Assembly (NCBI RefSeq): GCF_003601985.1
Contig: NZ_QZXA01000002.1
Coordinates: 1-64,000, forward strand
Length of the DNA: 64,000 bases
Direction of reading: 5' to 3'
Source: Mesorhizobium jarvisii
GTDB lineage: Bacteria > Pseudomonadota > Alphaproteobacteria > Rhizobiales > Rhizobiaceae
Under the pieces are notes generated by a model. The model made no database searches and had not been told where the DNA came from. It saw nothing but the letters and a program-made list of their open reading frames with translations. Made by a program: the position numbers and the translations under genes. Numbering within the stretch: position 1 is the first letter of the stretch; the number at the start of each line of letters is the position of its first letter. Of the stretch, positions 41,227 to 49,710 are shown one piece after another.

Positions 41227-42722
41227 TGGAACCGATCGTCCGCCTGGAAAACGTCACCAAAAACTATCGCGGTGTGCCCGCGGTCAAGAATGTCAGCTTC
41301 GAGCTGCGCAAGGGCGAGATCCACGCGCTGCTTGGCGAGAACGGCGCCGGCAAGTCGACGCTGACCAAGATCATCGCCGGCGTGGTCGACGCCACGTCGG
41401 GCAAGATGTTTCACAAGGGCCGTGAGATCGCCTACGCCTCGCCGCATGCCGCCCTCGAGGCCGGTATCGCCATGGTGTTCCAGGAAACCAGCCTGGTGCC
41501 GTCGATGACGGTGGCGCAGAACCTCTATCTCGGCACTGAAAAATTCCTCAACCGGCTGCGCGGCACGTATATTTCAGCACAGCAATTCCTGCAGTCGCTG
41601 AATTTCCCCGTCGATCCGAACGCCATGGTGGCGACGCTGGGCGCCGCCAAGCGGCAGATGGTTGAGATCGCGCGCGCCGTGCACCACAATGCCGAGATCA
41701 TCATCTTCGACGAGCCGACGGCGACGCTGACGCCGGAAGAAAAGCGCCACTTCTTCGCGCTGATCCGCCGGCTGAAGGCGAGCGGCGTCTCCATCGTCTT
41801 CATCAGCCACGCGCTGGAAGAGGCGCTTGCCATTGCCGATCGCATTACCATTTTGCGCGATGGCGAACTGGTCATCACCGACGACACGTCGGCCTTCGAC
41901 CGCGACAAGATCGTCGCCGCCATGGTCGGGCGCACACTATCAGGCCAGATCTACCGCCAGCGCGACGAGGCCAAGCTGCGCAAGGCCGGAAAGAAAGTGC
42001 TGTCGGTGCAGGACATTTCGATGAGCAATGTCGTGCGCAACAATTCCTTCTCGATCTTCGAGGGCCAGATCACCGGCGTGTTCGGGCTGATCGGTTCCGG
42101 GCGAACTGAGACCTTCAAGATCGTCTCGGGCATCTACAAGCGCGATTTTCTGCGCGGCGGCGCGATCGAGCTCGACGACAGGCCCGTGCGCTATCTCGTG
42201 CCGAGCGAGGCTGTGGCCGACGGCATCGTCTACGTCACCGAGGACCGCAAGAGCGAAGGCATTTTCGAGACGATGGGCATTGCCGAAAACCTGTTCGGCG
42301 GGCTGCTCGCTGCGGGCCGCGAAAAGGCCTGGGTGATCAACCAGCAGGAGATGCGGCAGCTTTCCGCCGAATGGACGAAGACGCTCAACATCAAGGCGAT
42401 CAACGACAATGCCCGCGTCGTCGAACTGTCCGGCGGCAACCAGCAGAAGGTGGTGATCGGCAAGGGGCTGGTGCAGCAGCCGCGCATCGTCATCTTCGAC
42501 GAACCGACGCGCGGCGTCGACGTCGGCGCCATCGCCGAGATCCACCAGATCATCAACCGGCTGGCGGATGAGGGTCTGGCCGTCGTGGTGATCTCGTCCT
42601 ATTTGCCGGAGATCATGAACCTGTCGGACCGGATACTGGTCTGCCGACAGGGCCGCATCGTCGAGGAGTTTTCGCCGGCGGAGGCGACGGAGGAGAAGAT
42701 CATGTACGCGGCCGTGCATTGA
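41226..42722 (+). CDS. Ribose-type ABC ATPase with two nucleotide-binding domains (RbsA/XylG family)
   Basis: This 498-residue ATPase has a first domain with Walker A GENGAGKS (38-45), Q-loop VFQETSLVPSMTV, Walker B IIIFDEPTATLT and switch FISHALEEAL. The second domain has the family's degenerate P-loop GLIGSGRTE, the YVTEDRKSEGIF block, signature LSGGNQQKVVIGKGL and Walker B IVIFDEPTRGVDVG. It energises the two permeases of this operon. The one-base TGATG overlap with the propeller gene confirms operon membership. It is the last gene before a repeat-rich gap. Confidence 0.92.
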   Translation: MEPIVRLENVTKNYRGVPAVKNVSFELRKGEIHALLGENGAGKSTLTKIIAGVVDATSGKMFHKGREIAYASPHAALEAGIAMVFQETSLVPSMTVAQNLYLGTEKFLNRLRGTYISAQQFLQSLNFPVDPNAMVATLGAAKRQMVEIARAVHHNAEIIIFDEPTATLTPEEKRHFFALIRRLKASGVSIVFISHALEEALAIADRITILRDGELVITDDTSAFDRDKIVAAMVGRTLSGQIYRQRDEAKLRKAGKKVLSVQDISMSNVVRNNSFSIFEGQITGVFGLIGSGRTETFKIVSGIYKRDFLRGGAIELDDRPVRYLVPSEAVADGIVYVTEDRKSEGIFETMGIAENLFGGLLAAGREKAWVINQQEMRQLSAEWTKTLNIKAINDNARVVELSGGNQQKVVIGKGLVQQPRIVIFDEPTRGVDVGAIAEIHQIINRLADEGLAVVVISSYLPEIMNLSDRILVCRQGRIVEEFSPAEATEEKIMYAAVH

Positions 42723-42735
42723 GGTGGCGGCCGGT

Positions 42736-42915
42736 GCCTACGTCGACAGTCGGCCGAGTCGCCTCTCCCTTCGTCATCCACGGGCGGAGCAAGGAGCGTA
42801 GCGACGCGGCGCAGACCCCTGGAGCTGCTCCGCAGCCCAAGGGATCCATGCCGGGACTCAGGTGCGCCGTCACGGTGCAGCATACTACTCCGCTGCAGCT
42901 ACCTTTGCTCGAGAC
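42736..42915. repeat. Repeat-rich intergenic region
   Basis: The 238-bp gap after the ATPase gene carries segments such as CGTCATCCACGGGCGGAGCA, AGCGTAGCGACGCGGCGCAG and CTCCGCTGCAGCTACC, plus short inverted pairs (GGAGCTGCTCC). They look like a degenerate rhizobial intergenic repeat of the 'gcggagcaaggagcg..gcgacgcgg' type. No gene is seen. The AAGGA before 42,961 is the ribosome-binding site of the next gene. Confidence 0.5.
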
Positions 42916-42960
42916 CTGATTCAACGACCTAGTCCATCGATTCAACGAAGGAAAAACACC

Positions 42961-43368
42961 ATGGCCACGACAAGACTCCTCAGCGATGCCGAGGTCGAAA
43001 AAATCCCGGCGGTGAAGGCCGTGTTCGACGACATCAGGTCGACTCGCAAATCGGATTTCGTCAACAATTTCTGGCGCGGGCTGGCCAATGACCCGGCGTC
43101 GCTGAAGCGGGTGTGGGAGCAGCTGAAGGCGGTGATGGTGGCCGACAGCGCCATCGATCCGCTGACCAAGGAGATGATCTACATTGCCGTCTCGACCGCC
43201 AATGGCTGCTCCTACTGCGTCCATTCGCACACGGCCGCGGCGCGTGCCAAGGGCATGACCGATGCACAGCATGGCGAACTGATCTCGATCATCGGGCTGG
43301 CGTGCCAGACCAACCATCTGGTGACGGCGATGCAGATCCCGGTTGATCCGCAATTCGAGGTGAAGTGA
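42961..43368 (+). CDS. Carboxymuconolactone-decarboxylase/AhpD-like protein
   Basis: This 135-residue all-helical protein has the AhpD-type active site Cys83-x2-Cys86-x3-His90 (NGCSYCVHSHTAAARAKG). CMD-fold proteins with this CxxC act as thiol-dependent peroxidase partners or alkyl-hydroperoxidases; those without it act on lactones. The CxxC favours a redox or antioxidant role, perhaps protecting against by-products of the upstream oxygenase. It is separated from the ATPase gene by 238 bp of repeat DNA, so it is probably transcribed on its own. Confidence 0.85.
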   Translation: MATTRLLSDAEVEKIPAVKAVFDDIRSTRKSDFVNNFWRGLANDPASLKRVWEQLKAVMVADSAIDPLTKEMIYIAVSTANGCSYCVHSHTAAARAKGMTDAQHGELISIIGLACQTNHLVTAMQIPVDPQFEVK

Positions 43369-43380
43369 GCATGATCTCCA

Positions 43381-43410
43381 GCCGCGCGTCACAAGATTGT
43401 GAGCGCGGCC
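43381..43410. repeat. Hairpin after CMD-family gene
   Basis: GCCGCGC-G-TCACAA and TTGTGA-GCGCGGC form an inverted repeat with one bulged base around GA. It lies 12 bp beyond the stop codon. It lacks a T run, so it may be a transcript-stabilising hairpin, a weak terminator, or an operator containing TCACAAGATTGTGA. Confidence 0.5.
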
Positions 43411-43613
43411 AATGGGTCGCGTATCGACGGTAAGCGGCTGAAATCTTTTCGATTTCCGCGTTGTGGCGCATGCCTCTGGCGCACTTCGACGACCGTTTCC
43501 CGCAATTGCACGATTTATCCCAGCCGCTGTTAAGGAAGTGACATGGAACGGCACTAAGGAAGCCCCTATGCGATGCCGCTTGCCTGGGGGCGCGGCTGCA
43601 TGGTGGAGCCGGC

Positions 43614-44462
43614 ATGAAAATCGTTCAGATCACAGACACACATTTCAGTCCGACCAAGCCGCACTTCAACGGCAATTGGGCGCCGCTCGCCGCCTGGATC
43701 GAGCAGAGCTGCGCCGATCTTGTCATCCACACCGGCGACCTCAGCGTCGACGGTGCCGACAAGGATGACGACATCGCCTTCTGCATGGATCTGATGCGGG
43801 AAGTCTCCGCGCCGATGCTACTGGTGCCCGGCAATCACGATGTCGGTCATCTGCCGGGCTCGCTGCAGCCGGTCAATGCCGGACGCCTCGAGCGCTGGCG
43901 CCGGCTGGTCGGCCCCGATTACTGGATGGAGGACGCCGGGAGCTGGCGTCTCATCGGGCTCGACAGCCTGCTGATGGGCTTTGACGATGCCGAGGACGAG
44001 GCGCAGTTCGAATGGCTGCGCAGCGCGCTGGAAAGCCGCGGCGGCCGGCGCGTTGCGCTGTTCGCCCACAAGCCGCTGTTTGTCGATGCGCCCGGCGAGG
44101 GTGATACCGGCTACTGGAGCGTCAGGCCGGCGCAGCGCCAGCGCCTCTACGATCTGATCGCCGCGCACGATGTCGCGCTGTTCGCAAGCGGCCACCTGCA
44201 CCGGGCATGGCAAGGCCGGTATGAAAACACGTCGCTGGTCTGGGGTCCGTCGGCGGCCTTCGTGGTCGGCGACATGGAGCGCGACATGCCGGGCGAGCGG
44301 CTGCTTGGCGCCGTCATCCATCAGTTCGGGCACCAATTCGGCGATACGGTCGCCAGCGAGATCGTCGCCATCCCCGGCATGACGGCTTTTGTCCTCGATG
44401 ATGTGGTGGCCGAGGTCTATCCGCACGAGGCGCACAAGGTTCGAAAGCGGGTCGCGTCATGA
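43614..44462 (+). CDS. Calcineurin-like metallophosphoesterase
   Basis: This 282-residue dinuclear metallophosphoesterase has the full motif set: DTHF (Asp8, His10), GDL (Asp42), GNHD (Asn74, His75), AHKP and GHLH. Its single-domain size resembles GpdQ/CpdA-type phosphodiesterases that cleave glycerophosphodiesters or cyclic nucleotides. No signal peptide is seen, so it acts in the cytoplasm. It overlaps the following ABC ATPase gene by four bases (ATGA) and heads the Ugp-like importer operon. Cleavage of an imported phosphodiester is thus the natural inference. Confidence 0.88.
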   Translation: MKIVQITDTHFSPTKPHFNGNWAPLAAWIEQSCADLVIHTGDLSVDGADKDDDIAFCMDLMREVSAPMLLVPGNHDVGHLPGSLQPVNAGRLERWRRLVGPDYWMEDAGSWRLIGLDSLLMGFDDAEDEAQFEWLRSALESRGGRRVALFAHKPLFVDAPGEGDTGYWSVRPAQRQRLYDLIAAHDVALFASGHLHRAWQGRYENTSLVWGPSAAFVVGDMERDMPGERLLGAVIHQFGHQFGDTVASEIVAIPGMTAFVLDDVVAEVYPHEAHKVRKRVAS

Positions 44463-45610
44463 GCGCGCTATCGCTTCGCGGCCTGAAGAAATCCTTCGGC
44501 GGCAATGCCATTCTGAATGGCGTGAGCCTCGATGTCGAAGCCGGCGAATTCATCGCGCTGGTCGGCCCCTCGGGATGCGGCAAGAGCACCTTGCTGCGCA
44601 TCCTGGCCGGGCTCGACCATGCCGACAGCGGCGAGATCTTCGTCAGCGGCAGGGACATGTCGCCGGTTGCCGCGGCCGACCGCAACATCGCCATGGTGTT
44701 CCAATCCTACGCGCTCTATCCGCATCTGACGGCGGGACAAAACATTGCCGTTCCGCTGGCCATGAAGCGGCTGAGCCGGTCGCAGCGCCTGCCGCTGGTC
44801 GGCTCCCTGCTGCCCGGCCAGAAGGAGATCCGCACCGGCATTGCGCACGATGTCCGCGAGATGGCGGGTCTGCTCAAGATCGACCATTTGCTCGACCGCA
44901 AGCCGGGGCAGATGTCGGGTGGCCAGCGGCAGCGCGTGGCGCTGGCGCGCGCCATGGTGCGCCACCCCAGCATCTTCCTGATGGACGAGCCGCTGTCCAA
45001 CCTCGATGCCAATCTGCGCGTCCATGCCCGCGGCGAGATCGTCGAACTGCACCGCCGCGCCGGCGTGCCGACGCTCTATGTGACGCACGACCAGGCCGAG
45101 GCGCTTTCGATGGCCGACCGGGTGGCGGTGATGATCGGCGGCAATCTGCTGCAGCTCGCCGCGCCCGATGTGATCTACAACGATCCCGCCCATATCGAGG
45201 TCGCGCGCTTCGTCGGCCAGCCGAGGATCAACATTATCCCGGCGCTTGCCGAAAACGGCCGTGTCGGCTTCGAAGGCATCCGGCCGGCTTTGCTGGAGAA
45301 GGTGGCAAACGGCCCGGTCAGCCTCGGCATCCGGCCGGAATTCGTCAAACTGTCCCCAAGCGGGCGCAGCGGCCTTGCCGGGCGGATCGAGCGTCTCGAA
45401 TTCCTCGGCTCGGAAGTCATTGCCCATTGCCGCCTCGATGCCTCGGGCGACAGCGTCGTCGCCAAGCTGGCGCCTCAGGAGGCGAGGGACTTGATCGCCG
45501 GAATGAAGGTGGGTGTCGTCCTGGCCCCTGAACAGGCGATGGTCTTCGGGCCGGAGGGAAAGCGGCTGCGCATCGCGGCGGGTGCGCGGCAGGAGCCGGC
45601 CTATGTCTAG
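44459..45610 (+). CDS. ABC ATPase, MalK/UgpC type
   Basis: This 383-residue ATPase has Walker A GPSGCGKST, Q-loop MVFQSYALYPHLTAGQNIAV, signature MSGGQRQRVALARAMVRHP, Walker B IFLMDEPLSNLDANL and switch YVTHDQAEALSMADRV. A C-terminal OB/TOBE domain (LGIRPEFVKLS) follows. It has an insertion of about 35 residues between the Q-loop and signature (KRLSRSQRLPLVGSLLPGQK) that most MalK/UgpC proteins lack. It energises the following two permeases. Overlaps with both neighbours (ATGA before, eight bases after) show tight translational coupling. Confidence 0.9.
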   Translation: MSALSLRGLKKSFGGNAILNGVSLDVEAGEFIALVGPSGCGKSTLLRILAGLDHADSGEIFVSGRDMSPVAAADRNIAMVFQSYALYPHLTAGQNIAVPLAMKRLSRSQRLPLVGSLLPGQKEIRTGIAHDVREMAGLLKIDHLLDRKPGQMSGGQRQRVALARAMVRHPSIFLMDEPLSNLDANLRVHARGEIVELHRRAGVPTLYVTHDQAEALSMADRVAVMIGGNLLQLAAPDVIYNDPAHIEVARFVGQPRINIIPALAENGRVGFEGIRPALLEKVANGPVSLGIRPEFVKLSPSGRSGLAGRIERLEFLGSEVIAHCRLDASGDSVVAKLAPQEARDLIAGMKVGVVLAPEQAMVFGPEGKRLRIAAGARQEPAYV

Positions 45611-46526
45611 CGTCGCGCTGGCGGGCAATGTCGCGAGCGCCGCGGCACTGCGCGCGCGCAGCGAGGACCGGACCGCCTGGCTGCTGGTGGCGCCGGCCAT
45701 CGTGCTGTTGCTGCTGTTCGTGCTGTTGCCGGTGGCTGCCGTCATCTTCCTCGGCTTCACCGATTTCGAGCTCGGCTACGGCAAATTTCGCTTCGTCGGC
45801 TTCGAGAATTATGCGCATCTCCTGAACGACCGCACCTTCCGCCGGTCGCTGTGGAACACCTCGGTCTATACGGCGATCGTCGCGCCGGTCTCGATCATGC
45901 TTGGCCTGGGGGTTGCGCTGCTGATCGAAGGCGAGGGACGGGCGCGCGGCTTTTTCCGCACCGTCTATTTTCTGCCCGTCGCCTCGCTGATCGTCGCCAT
46001 GGCGACGGTCTGGCAATACATCTTCCACCCGACGATCGGGCCGCTCAACGCTTTACTCTCGCTCGCCGGCATTCCCGGCCCGAACTGGCTCGGCGCGTCG
46101 AGCACCGTGCTCTACAGCCTGTCGATCATCGGCATCTGGCAGTCGGTCGGCTTCAACATGGTGCTGTTCCTGGCGGGGCTGACGGCGATCCCGCGCGAGC
46201 TCTATGCCGCCGCTCATGTCGACGGCGCGAAATCGGCGCTCGATCGGTTTTTCCTCGTCACCTGGCCGATGCTCGGGCCGACGACGCTGTTCGTCGTCAC
46301 CATCAGCATCACCAATGCGGTGAAGGTCTTCGAGACGGTGAAGATGCTGACCGACGGTGGGCCCAACAAGGCCTCCGAAGTACTGCTTTTCACCATCTAC
46401 CAGGAGGGCTTCGTCTATCTGCGTGTCGGCTACGCCTCGGCGATGACGGTCGTCTTCCTGGCGATCCTGGTCGTGCTGATGCTTCTGCAATACCGCGTGC
46501 TCGACCGGCGGGTGCATTACGCATGA
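45603..46526 (+). CDS. ABC permease, MalF/UgpA type
   Basis: This 307-residue permease has six helices and the opening TAWLLVAPAIVLLLLFVLLP, then FTDFELGYGKFRFVGFENYA, which is typical for UgpA/LacF-type CUT1 permeases. The coupling loop is IPRELYAAAHVDGAKSALDR, and MLTDGGPNKASEVLLFTIYQ near the C-terminus is a strong CUT1 hallmark. It forms the channel with the next gene product. The start codon lies inside the end of the ATPase gene (eight-base overlap). Confidence 0.92.
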   Translation: MSSVALAGNVASAAALRARSEDRTAWLLVAPAIVLLLLFVLLPVAAVIFLGFTDFELGYGKFRFVGFENYAHLLNDRTFRRSLWNTSVYTAIVAPVSIMLGLGVALLIEGEGRARGFFRTVYFLPVASLIVAMATVWQYIFHPTIGPLNALLSLAGIPGPNWLGASSTVLYSLSIIGIWQSVGFNMVLFLAGLTAIPRELYAAAHVDGAKSALDRFFLVTWPMLGPTTLFVVTISITNAVKVFETVKMLTDGGPNKASEVLLFTIYQEGFVYLRVGYASAMTVVFLAILVVLMLLQYRVLDRRVHYA

Positions 46527-47353
46527 ACAGCATCCCGGCCGGCCGCATCATCCGCTTCGCGCTGCTTTCGCTCGGTGCGCTGATGATCCTTGCGCCCTAC
46601 ATCTTCATGATCTCGACCGCGGGCAAGACGCAGAGCGACATCTTCACCTCGTCGCTGTCGCTGATCCCGCAGCGTTTCTACTTCGCCGAGAATTTCGCCA
46701 AGGCGTTTGCCAAGGTGCCGATGGCGACGCTGCTGTGGAACGGCGTCGTCGTGTGCGGCCTGATCTTCTTCTTCCAGGTCGTGGTGGCGATCCCTTGTGC
46801 CTACGCGATGGCCAAGCTGAAGTTCCGCGCCGCACAGCTGATGATGGTGCTGGTCATGCTCGGCCTGCTGGTGCCGATCCACGCGACGGCGCTGCCGCTC
46901 TACGTCGCCTTCGACCGGATGTCGCTCTTGAACAGCTACACCTCGCTGGTCGCGCCCTTTACCATATCGGTGTTCGCGATCTTCATGTTCCTGCAGTTCT
47001 TCCGCGCCATGCCCGACGACTTGCTGCACGCGGCACGGCTCGACGGCATGTCCGAACTCGGCATCGTCGCGCGCGTCATCGTGCCCAATGCCTGGCCGGC
47101 GGTGACCGCCTTCGCGATCTTTTCCGTCGTCGCGCACTGGAACGATCTCTACTGGCCGCTGATCGTCGTCAGCAAACAGGCCTACGCCACGCCACCGCTC
47201 GGCCTGATGTATTTCCGCGCCGCCGAGGCCGGCGACGACTACGGCGCGCTGATGGCCGCCACGCTGATCATCACCCTTCCTCTCGTCGCCGCCTTCCTGC
47301 TTGCGCAGAAGCGCTTCGTCGAGGGCATCACCATGACCGGTCTCAAAGGCTGA
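46523..47353 (+). CDS. ABC permease, MalG/UgpE type
   Basis: This 276-residue permease has six helices. Blocks are LGALMILAPYIFMISTAGKT, AYAMAKLKFRAAQLMMVLVM, the coupling loop MPDDLLHAARLDGMSELGIV and a UgpE-like C-terminal RFVEGITMTGLKG. It completes the CUT1-type channel with the preceding gene product. The ATG overlaps the previous stop (ATGA). The binding-protein gene follows after 24 bp. Confidence 0.92.
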   Translation: MNSIPAGRIIRFALLSLGALMILAPYIFMISTAGKTQSDIFTSSLSLIPQRFYFAENFAKAFAKVPMATLLWNGVVVCGLIFFFQVVVAIPCAYAMAKLKFRAAQLMMVLVMLGLLVPIHATALPLYVAFDRMSLLNSYTSLVAPFTISVFAIFMFLQFFRAMPDDLLHAARLDGMSELGIVARVIVPNAWPAVTAFAIFSVVAHWNDLYWPLIVVSKQAYATPPLGLMYFRAAEAGDDYGALMAATLIITLPLVAAFLLAQKRFVEGITMTGLKG

Positions 47354-47377
47354 CCGGGCCAACAAGGAGCACGAACG

Positions 47378-48643
47378 ATGAAGCATATTTCCAGGATCTT
47401 CGCCGCCGCGGCGGTGTCGCTGGCGGCGGCCCTTCCGGCCTATGCCGAGACGACGCTGACGGTTCACTACCCGATGCCCGGCTTCTTCAAGAACGTGATG
47501 GACACGATCTCGAAGAAGTTCATGGAGGAAAATCCCGACATCAAGATCCAGTTCGCCAGCCCGTCGGCGACCTACGAAGAAGGCATCCAGACCATTCTTC
47601 GCCAGGCCGGCACCGACGAGATGCCCGACATCACCTTCATCGGCCTCAACCGCCTGCGCATGCTCAATGAGCGTAACGTTGCCGTCGATCTCGGCCCGCT
47701 GGTCAAGAAGGAAGGCAATATGGCGGAGCTCGGCTTTTCCGACACGATCCTGAAGCTGGCGCAGGTCAACGGCAAGCAGGTTGGCCTCGCCTTCGCCACC
47801 TCCAACCCGATCATGTATTACAATGCCGACCTGGTGAAGGCGGCCGGCGGCGATCCGGACAATCCGCCCAAGACCTGGGATGAGGTCATCGCGCTCGGCG
47901 GCAAGATCAAGGCTCTCGGCAATGGCGTCGACGGCATCGACTTCCGCTGGCAGGGCGACGACTGGATGTTCTCGGCGCTGCTGTTCGGCGCCGGCGGCAA
48001 GATGCTGAACGAGGACGAAAGCAAGGTCGCCTTCAACGGGCCGGAAGGCGAGAAGGCGGTGGAGATCCTCGAGCGGATGGTGAAGGAGGGCGGCATGCCG
48101 GTCTTCACCAAGCCGGCGGGCGAGCAGGCGTTCGCGGCCGGCAAGGTCGGGTTCGAATTCCAGACCACCGGTGCGCTGGTCAACACGATCAAGAATGTCG
48201 GCGACAAGTTCACGTTGCGCACCGCCAAGATCCCGCTGATCGATCCGGTCAACGGTCATCTGCCGACCGGCGGCAATGCCGTGGTCATCCTGACCAAGGA
48301 CGCAGCCAAGCAGGAGGCGGCCTGGAAGTTCGCGAAATTCGCCGCCGGCCCCTATGGCGCTTCCGTCGTCGTGCCGGGCACCGGCTATGTCCCCAACAAC
48401 GAGCTGGCTGCGAAGTCTCCCGAGTATCTCGGCGATTTCTACAAGAAGAACCCGCTGTTCCAGGCCGGGCCCAGCCAGATGCCGCGGATGGTTCCCTGGT
48501 ATGCCTTCCCGGGCACCAACGGGGTCAAGGTGACGCAGACGATCGTCGACAACCTGTCGCGCATAGTCGACCAGTCGGCGACACCGAAGGAAGCGCTCGA
48601 CGACGCGGCCGGTGACGTCGAAGGCATGCTGCCGACGCAGTAA
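47378..48643 (+). CDS. CUT1-family solute-binding protein, UgpB-like
   Basis: This 421-residue periplasmic protein has signal MKHISRIFAAAAVSLAAALP, cleaved near AYAETTLTV. The mature start TLTVHYPMPGFFKNVMDTIS and the SBP_bac_1 blocks YEEGIQTILRQAGTDEMPDI, IMYYNADLVKAAGGDPDNPP and KFAAGPYGASVVVPGTGYVP place it near glycerol-phosphate and sugar-phosphate binders. With the phosphoesterase at the head of the operon, a glycerophosphodiester-type ligand is plausible but not proven. AAGGAGCACG precedes the ATG. A long palindromic repeat follows the stop. Confidence 0.9.
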   Translation: MKHISRIFAAAAVSLAAALPAYAETTLTVHYPMPGFFKNVMDTISKKFMEENPDIKIQFASPSATYEEGIQTILRQAGTDEMPDITFIGLNRLRMLNERNVAVDLGPLVKKEGNMAELGFSDTILKLAQVNGKQVGLAFATSNPIMYYNADLVKAAGGDPDNPPKTWDEVIALGGKIKALGNGVDGIDFRWQGDDWMFSALLFGAGGKMLNEDESKVAFNGPEGEKAVEILERMVKEGGMPVFTKPAGEQAFAAGKVGFEFQTTGALVNTIKNVGDKFTLRTAKIPLIDPVNGHLPTGGNAVVILTKDAAKQEAAWKFAKFAAGPYGASVVVPGTGYVPNNELAAKSPEYLGDFYKKNPLFQAGPSQMPRMVPWYAFPGTNGVKVTQTIVDNLSRIVDQSATPKEALDDAAGDVEGMLPTQ

Positions 48644-48658
48644 GGGGTTATGGCGACG

Positions 48659-48813
48659 CTCTTCCTTCCCCCCCTTGCGGGGGAAGGTGGATCGGCGCGC
48701 AGCGCCGAGACGGATGAGGGGTGTTCCAGCGGAGTGAGACGTGGGCGTTCCCTGGAGCACCCCTCATCCGACCTCGCTTCGCGAGGCCACCTTCTCCCGC
48801 AAGGGGAGAAGGT
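48659..48813. repeat. Long palindromic dispersed repeat
   Basis: Outer hairpin arms (CCCCTTGCGGGGGAAGG on the left and CCTTCTCCCGCAAGGGGAGAAGG-type sequence on the right) enclose inverted GATGAGGGGTGTTCCAG and GGAGCACCCCTCATCCG. The left arm contains the same GGTGGATCGGCGCGCAGCGC block as the partial copy at 276-328. It sits between convergent genes and may also serve as a transcription stop. Confidence 0.8.
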
Positions 48814-48822
48814 AGGTCGCAG

Positions 48823-49710
48823 CTATACCGGCCGATACACGCGCTCCGCCGTGTTCCAGAAAATATCGGCCTCGGCTTCTGCGCCGTGCCTCGCCACCGC
48901 ATCGCGGTGCGCCTTGATCAGTTCGGCGTGGCTGGTCCAGAGCTTCTCGATCGGGAAATTCGAGCCGAACATCAGATGATCCGCGCCCAGGATGTCGATG
49001 GCGTTGTCGACGATGTAGGTGATGACAGCCGGGTCGTTGCGGTGGACGAAGGTGCCGAGACCGGACAGCTTGGCATAGAGATTGAGTGCGGCCGACAGCG
49101 TGCGCAGGCCAGCCTTCCAGGTCTCGGTGGTTTCCTGATCCATGCCGGTCAGCATGCCGGCATGGGTGAGGATGAAGTTGGTCTCAGGGTTCTCGCCGAC
49201 CAGCGTCAGCCCGTCCTTCATCTGGGCGGGGAAGAGCTGCAGGTCGAAGGACAGGCCGTAATCCTTCAGCCGCGCCACATTGGCCCGCACCTTGGGGTCG
49301 ATGACCTGATCCGCCGAGGCGGCGAAGCGGAAGGCCGGCGTCTCGTGCCAGTGCAATTGCATGCGCACCCCGCGCAGCAGCCTGTATTGCACCAGCCGGT
49401 CAATCTGCGGCCGGACATCATCGACCGTCATGTCGGCATAGCCGACAATAGCGTGCGGCCAGCCGGTCTCGTCAGCGGTCTTCTGCAGGAAGGCGACTTC
49501 CTTCTCGAAATCCTGCTTCGCCCAGTTGGTCTGGACATAGACGGCTTTCTCGACGCCTGACCCCTCCTGGTCCTCGAGGAATTCGCCGATCGGATAGTCG
49601 CGGCGGATCGGCTCGTAGGGGCCGAAGATGCGCGGCACCATCGGCCCGACCAGCCAGGGCTGGTCCTTCTGGCGCCAGATGTGGAAATGCGCGTCGATGG
49701 CTTTCTGCAT
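48823..49710 (-). CDS. Amidohydrolase-family (TIM-barrel) hydrolase
   Basis: This 295-residue Amidohydro_2-type protein of the lactonase/dicarboxylate-hydrolase group has N-terminal metal ligands in AIDAHFHIWRQ, and GVRMQLHWHE, FILTHAGM and HLMFGSNFPIEKLW (the late Asp is replaced by Asn in this motif). Family members hydrolyse lactones or cyclic amides in the cytoplasm. It is the last gene of the molybdenum-hydroxylase operon: its ATG shares one base with the stop of the VWA gene. It could hydrolyse a lactam or lactone formed after hydroxylation. The GTG at 49,713 is in frame but less likely. Confidence 0.85.
   Translation of the reverse strand: MQKAIDAHFHIWRQKDQPWLVGPMVPRIFGPYEPIRRDYPIGEFLEDQEGSGVEKAVYVQTNWAKQDFEKEVAFLQKTADETGWPHAIVGYADMTVDDVRPQIDRLVQYRLLRGVRMQLHWHETPAFRFAASADQVIDPKVRANVARLKDYGLSFDLQLFPAQMKDGLTLVGENPETNFILTHAGMLTGMDQETTETWKAGLRTLSAALNLYAKLSGLGTFVHRNDPAVITYIVDNAIDILGADHLMFGSNFPIEKLWTSHAELIKAHRDAVARHGAEAEADIFWNTAERVYRPV

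Noticed and set aside
46517..48760. A 747-codon open frame on the minus strand opposite the UgpE/UgpB-like genes
   Set aside because: Composition is His/Arg/Gln-rich and lacks any recognisable motif; the plus strand holds a typical permease and binding protein with ribosome-binding sites.
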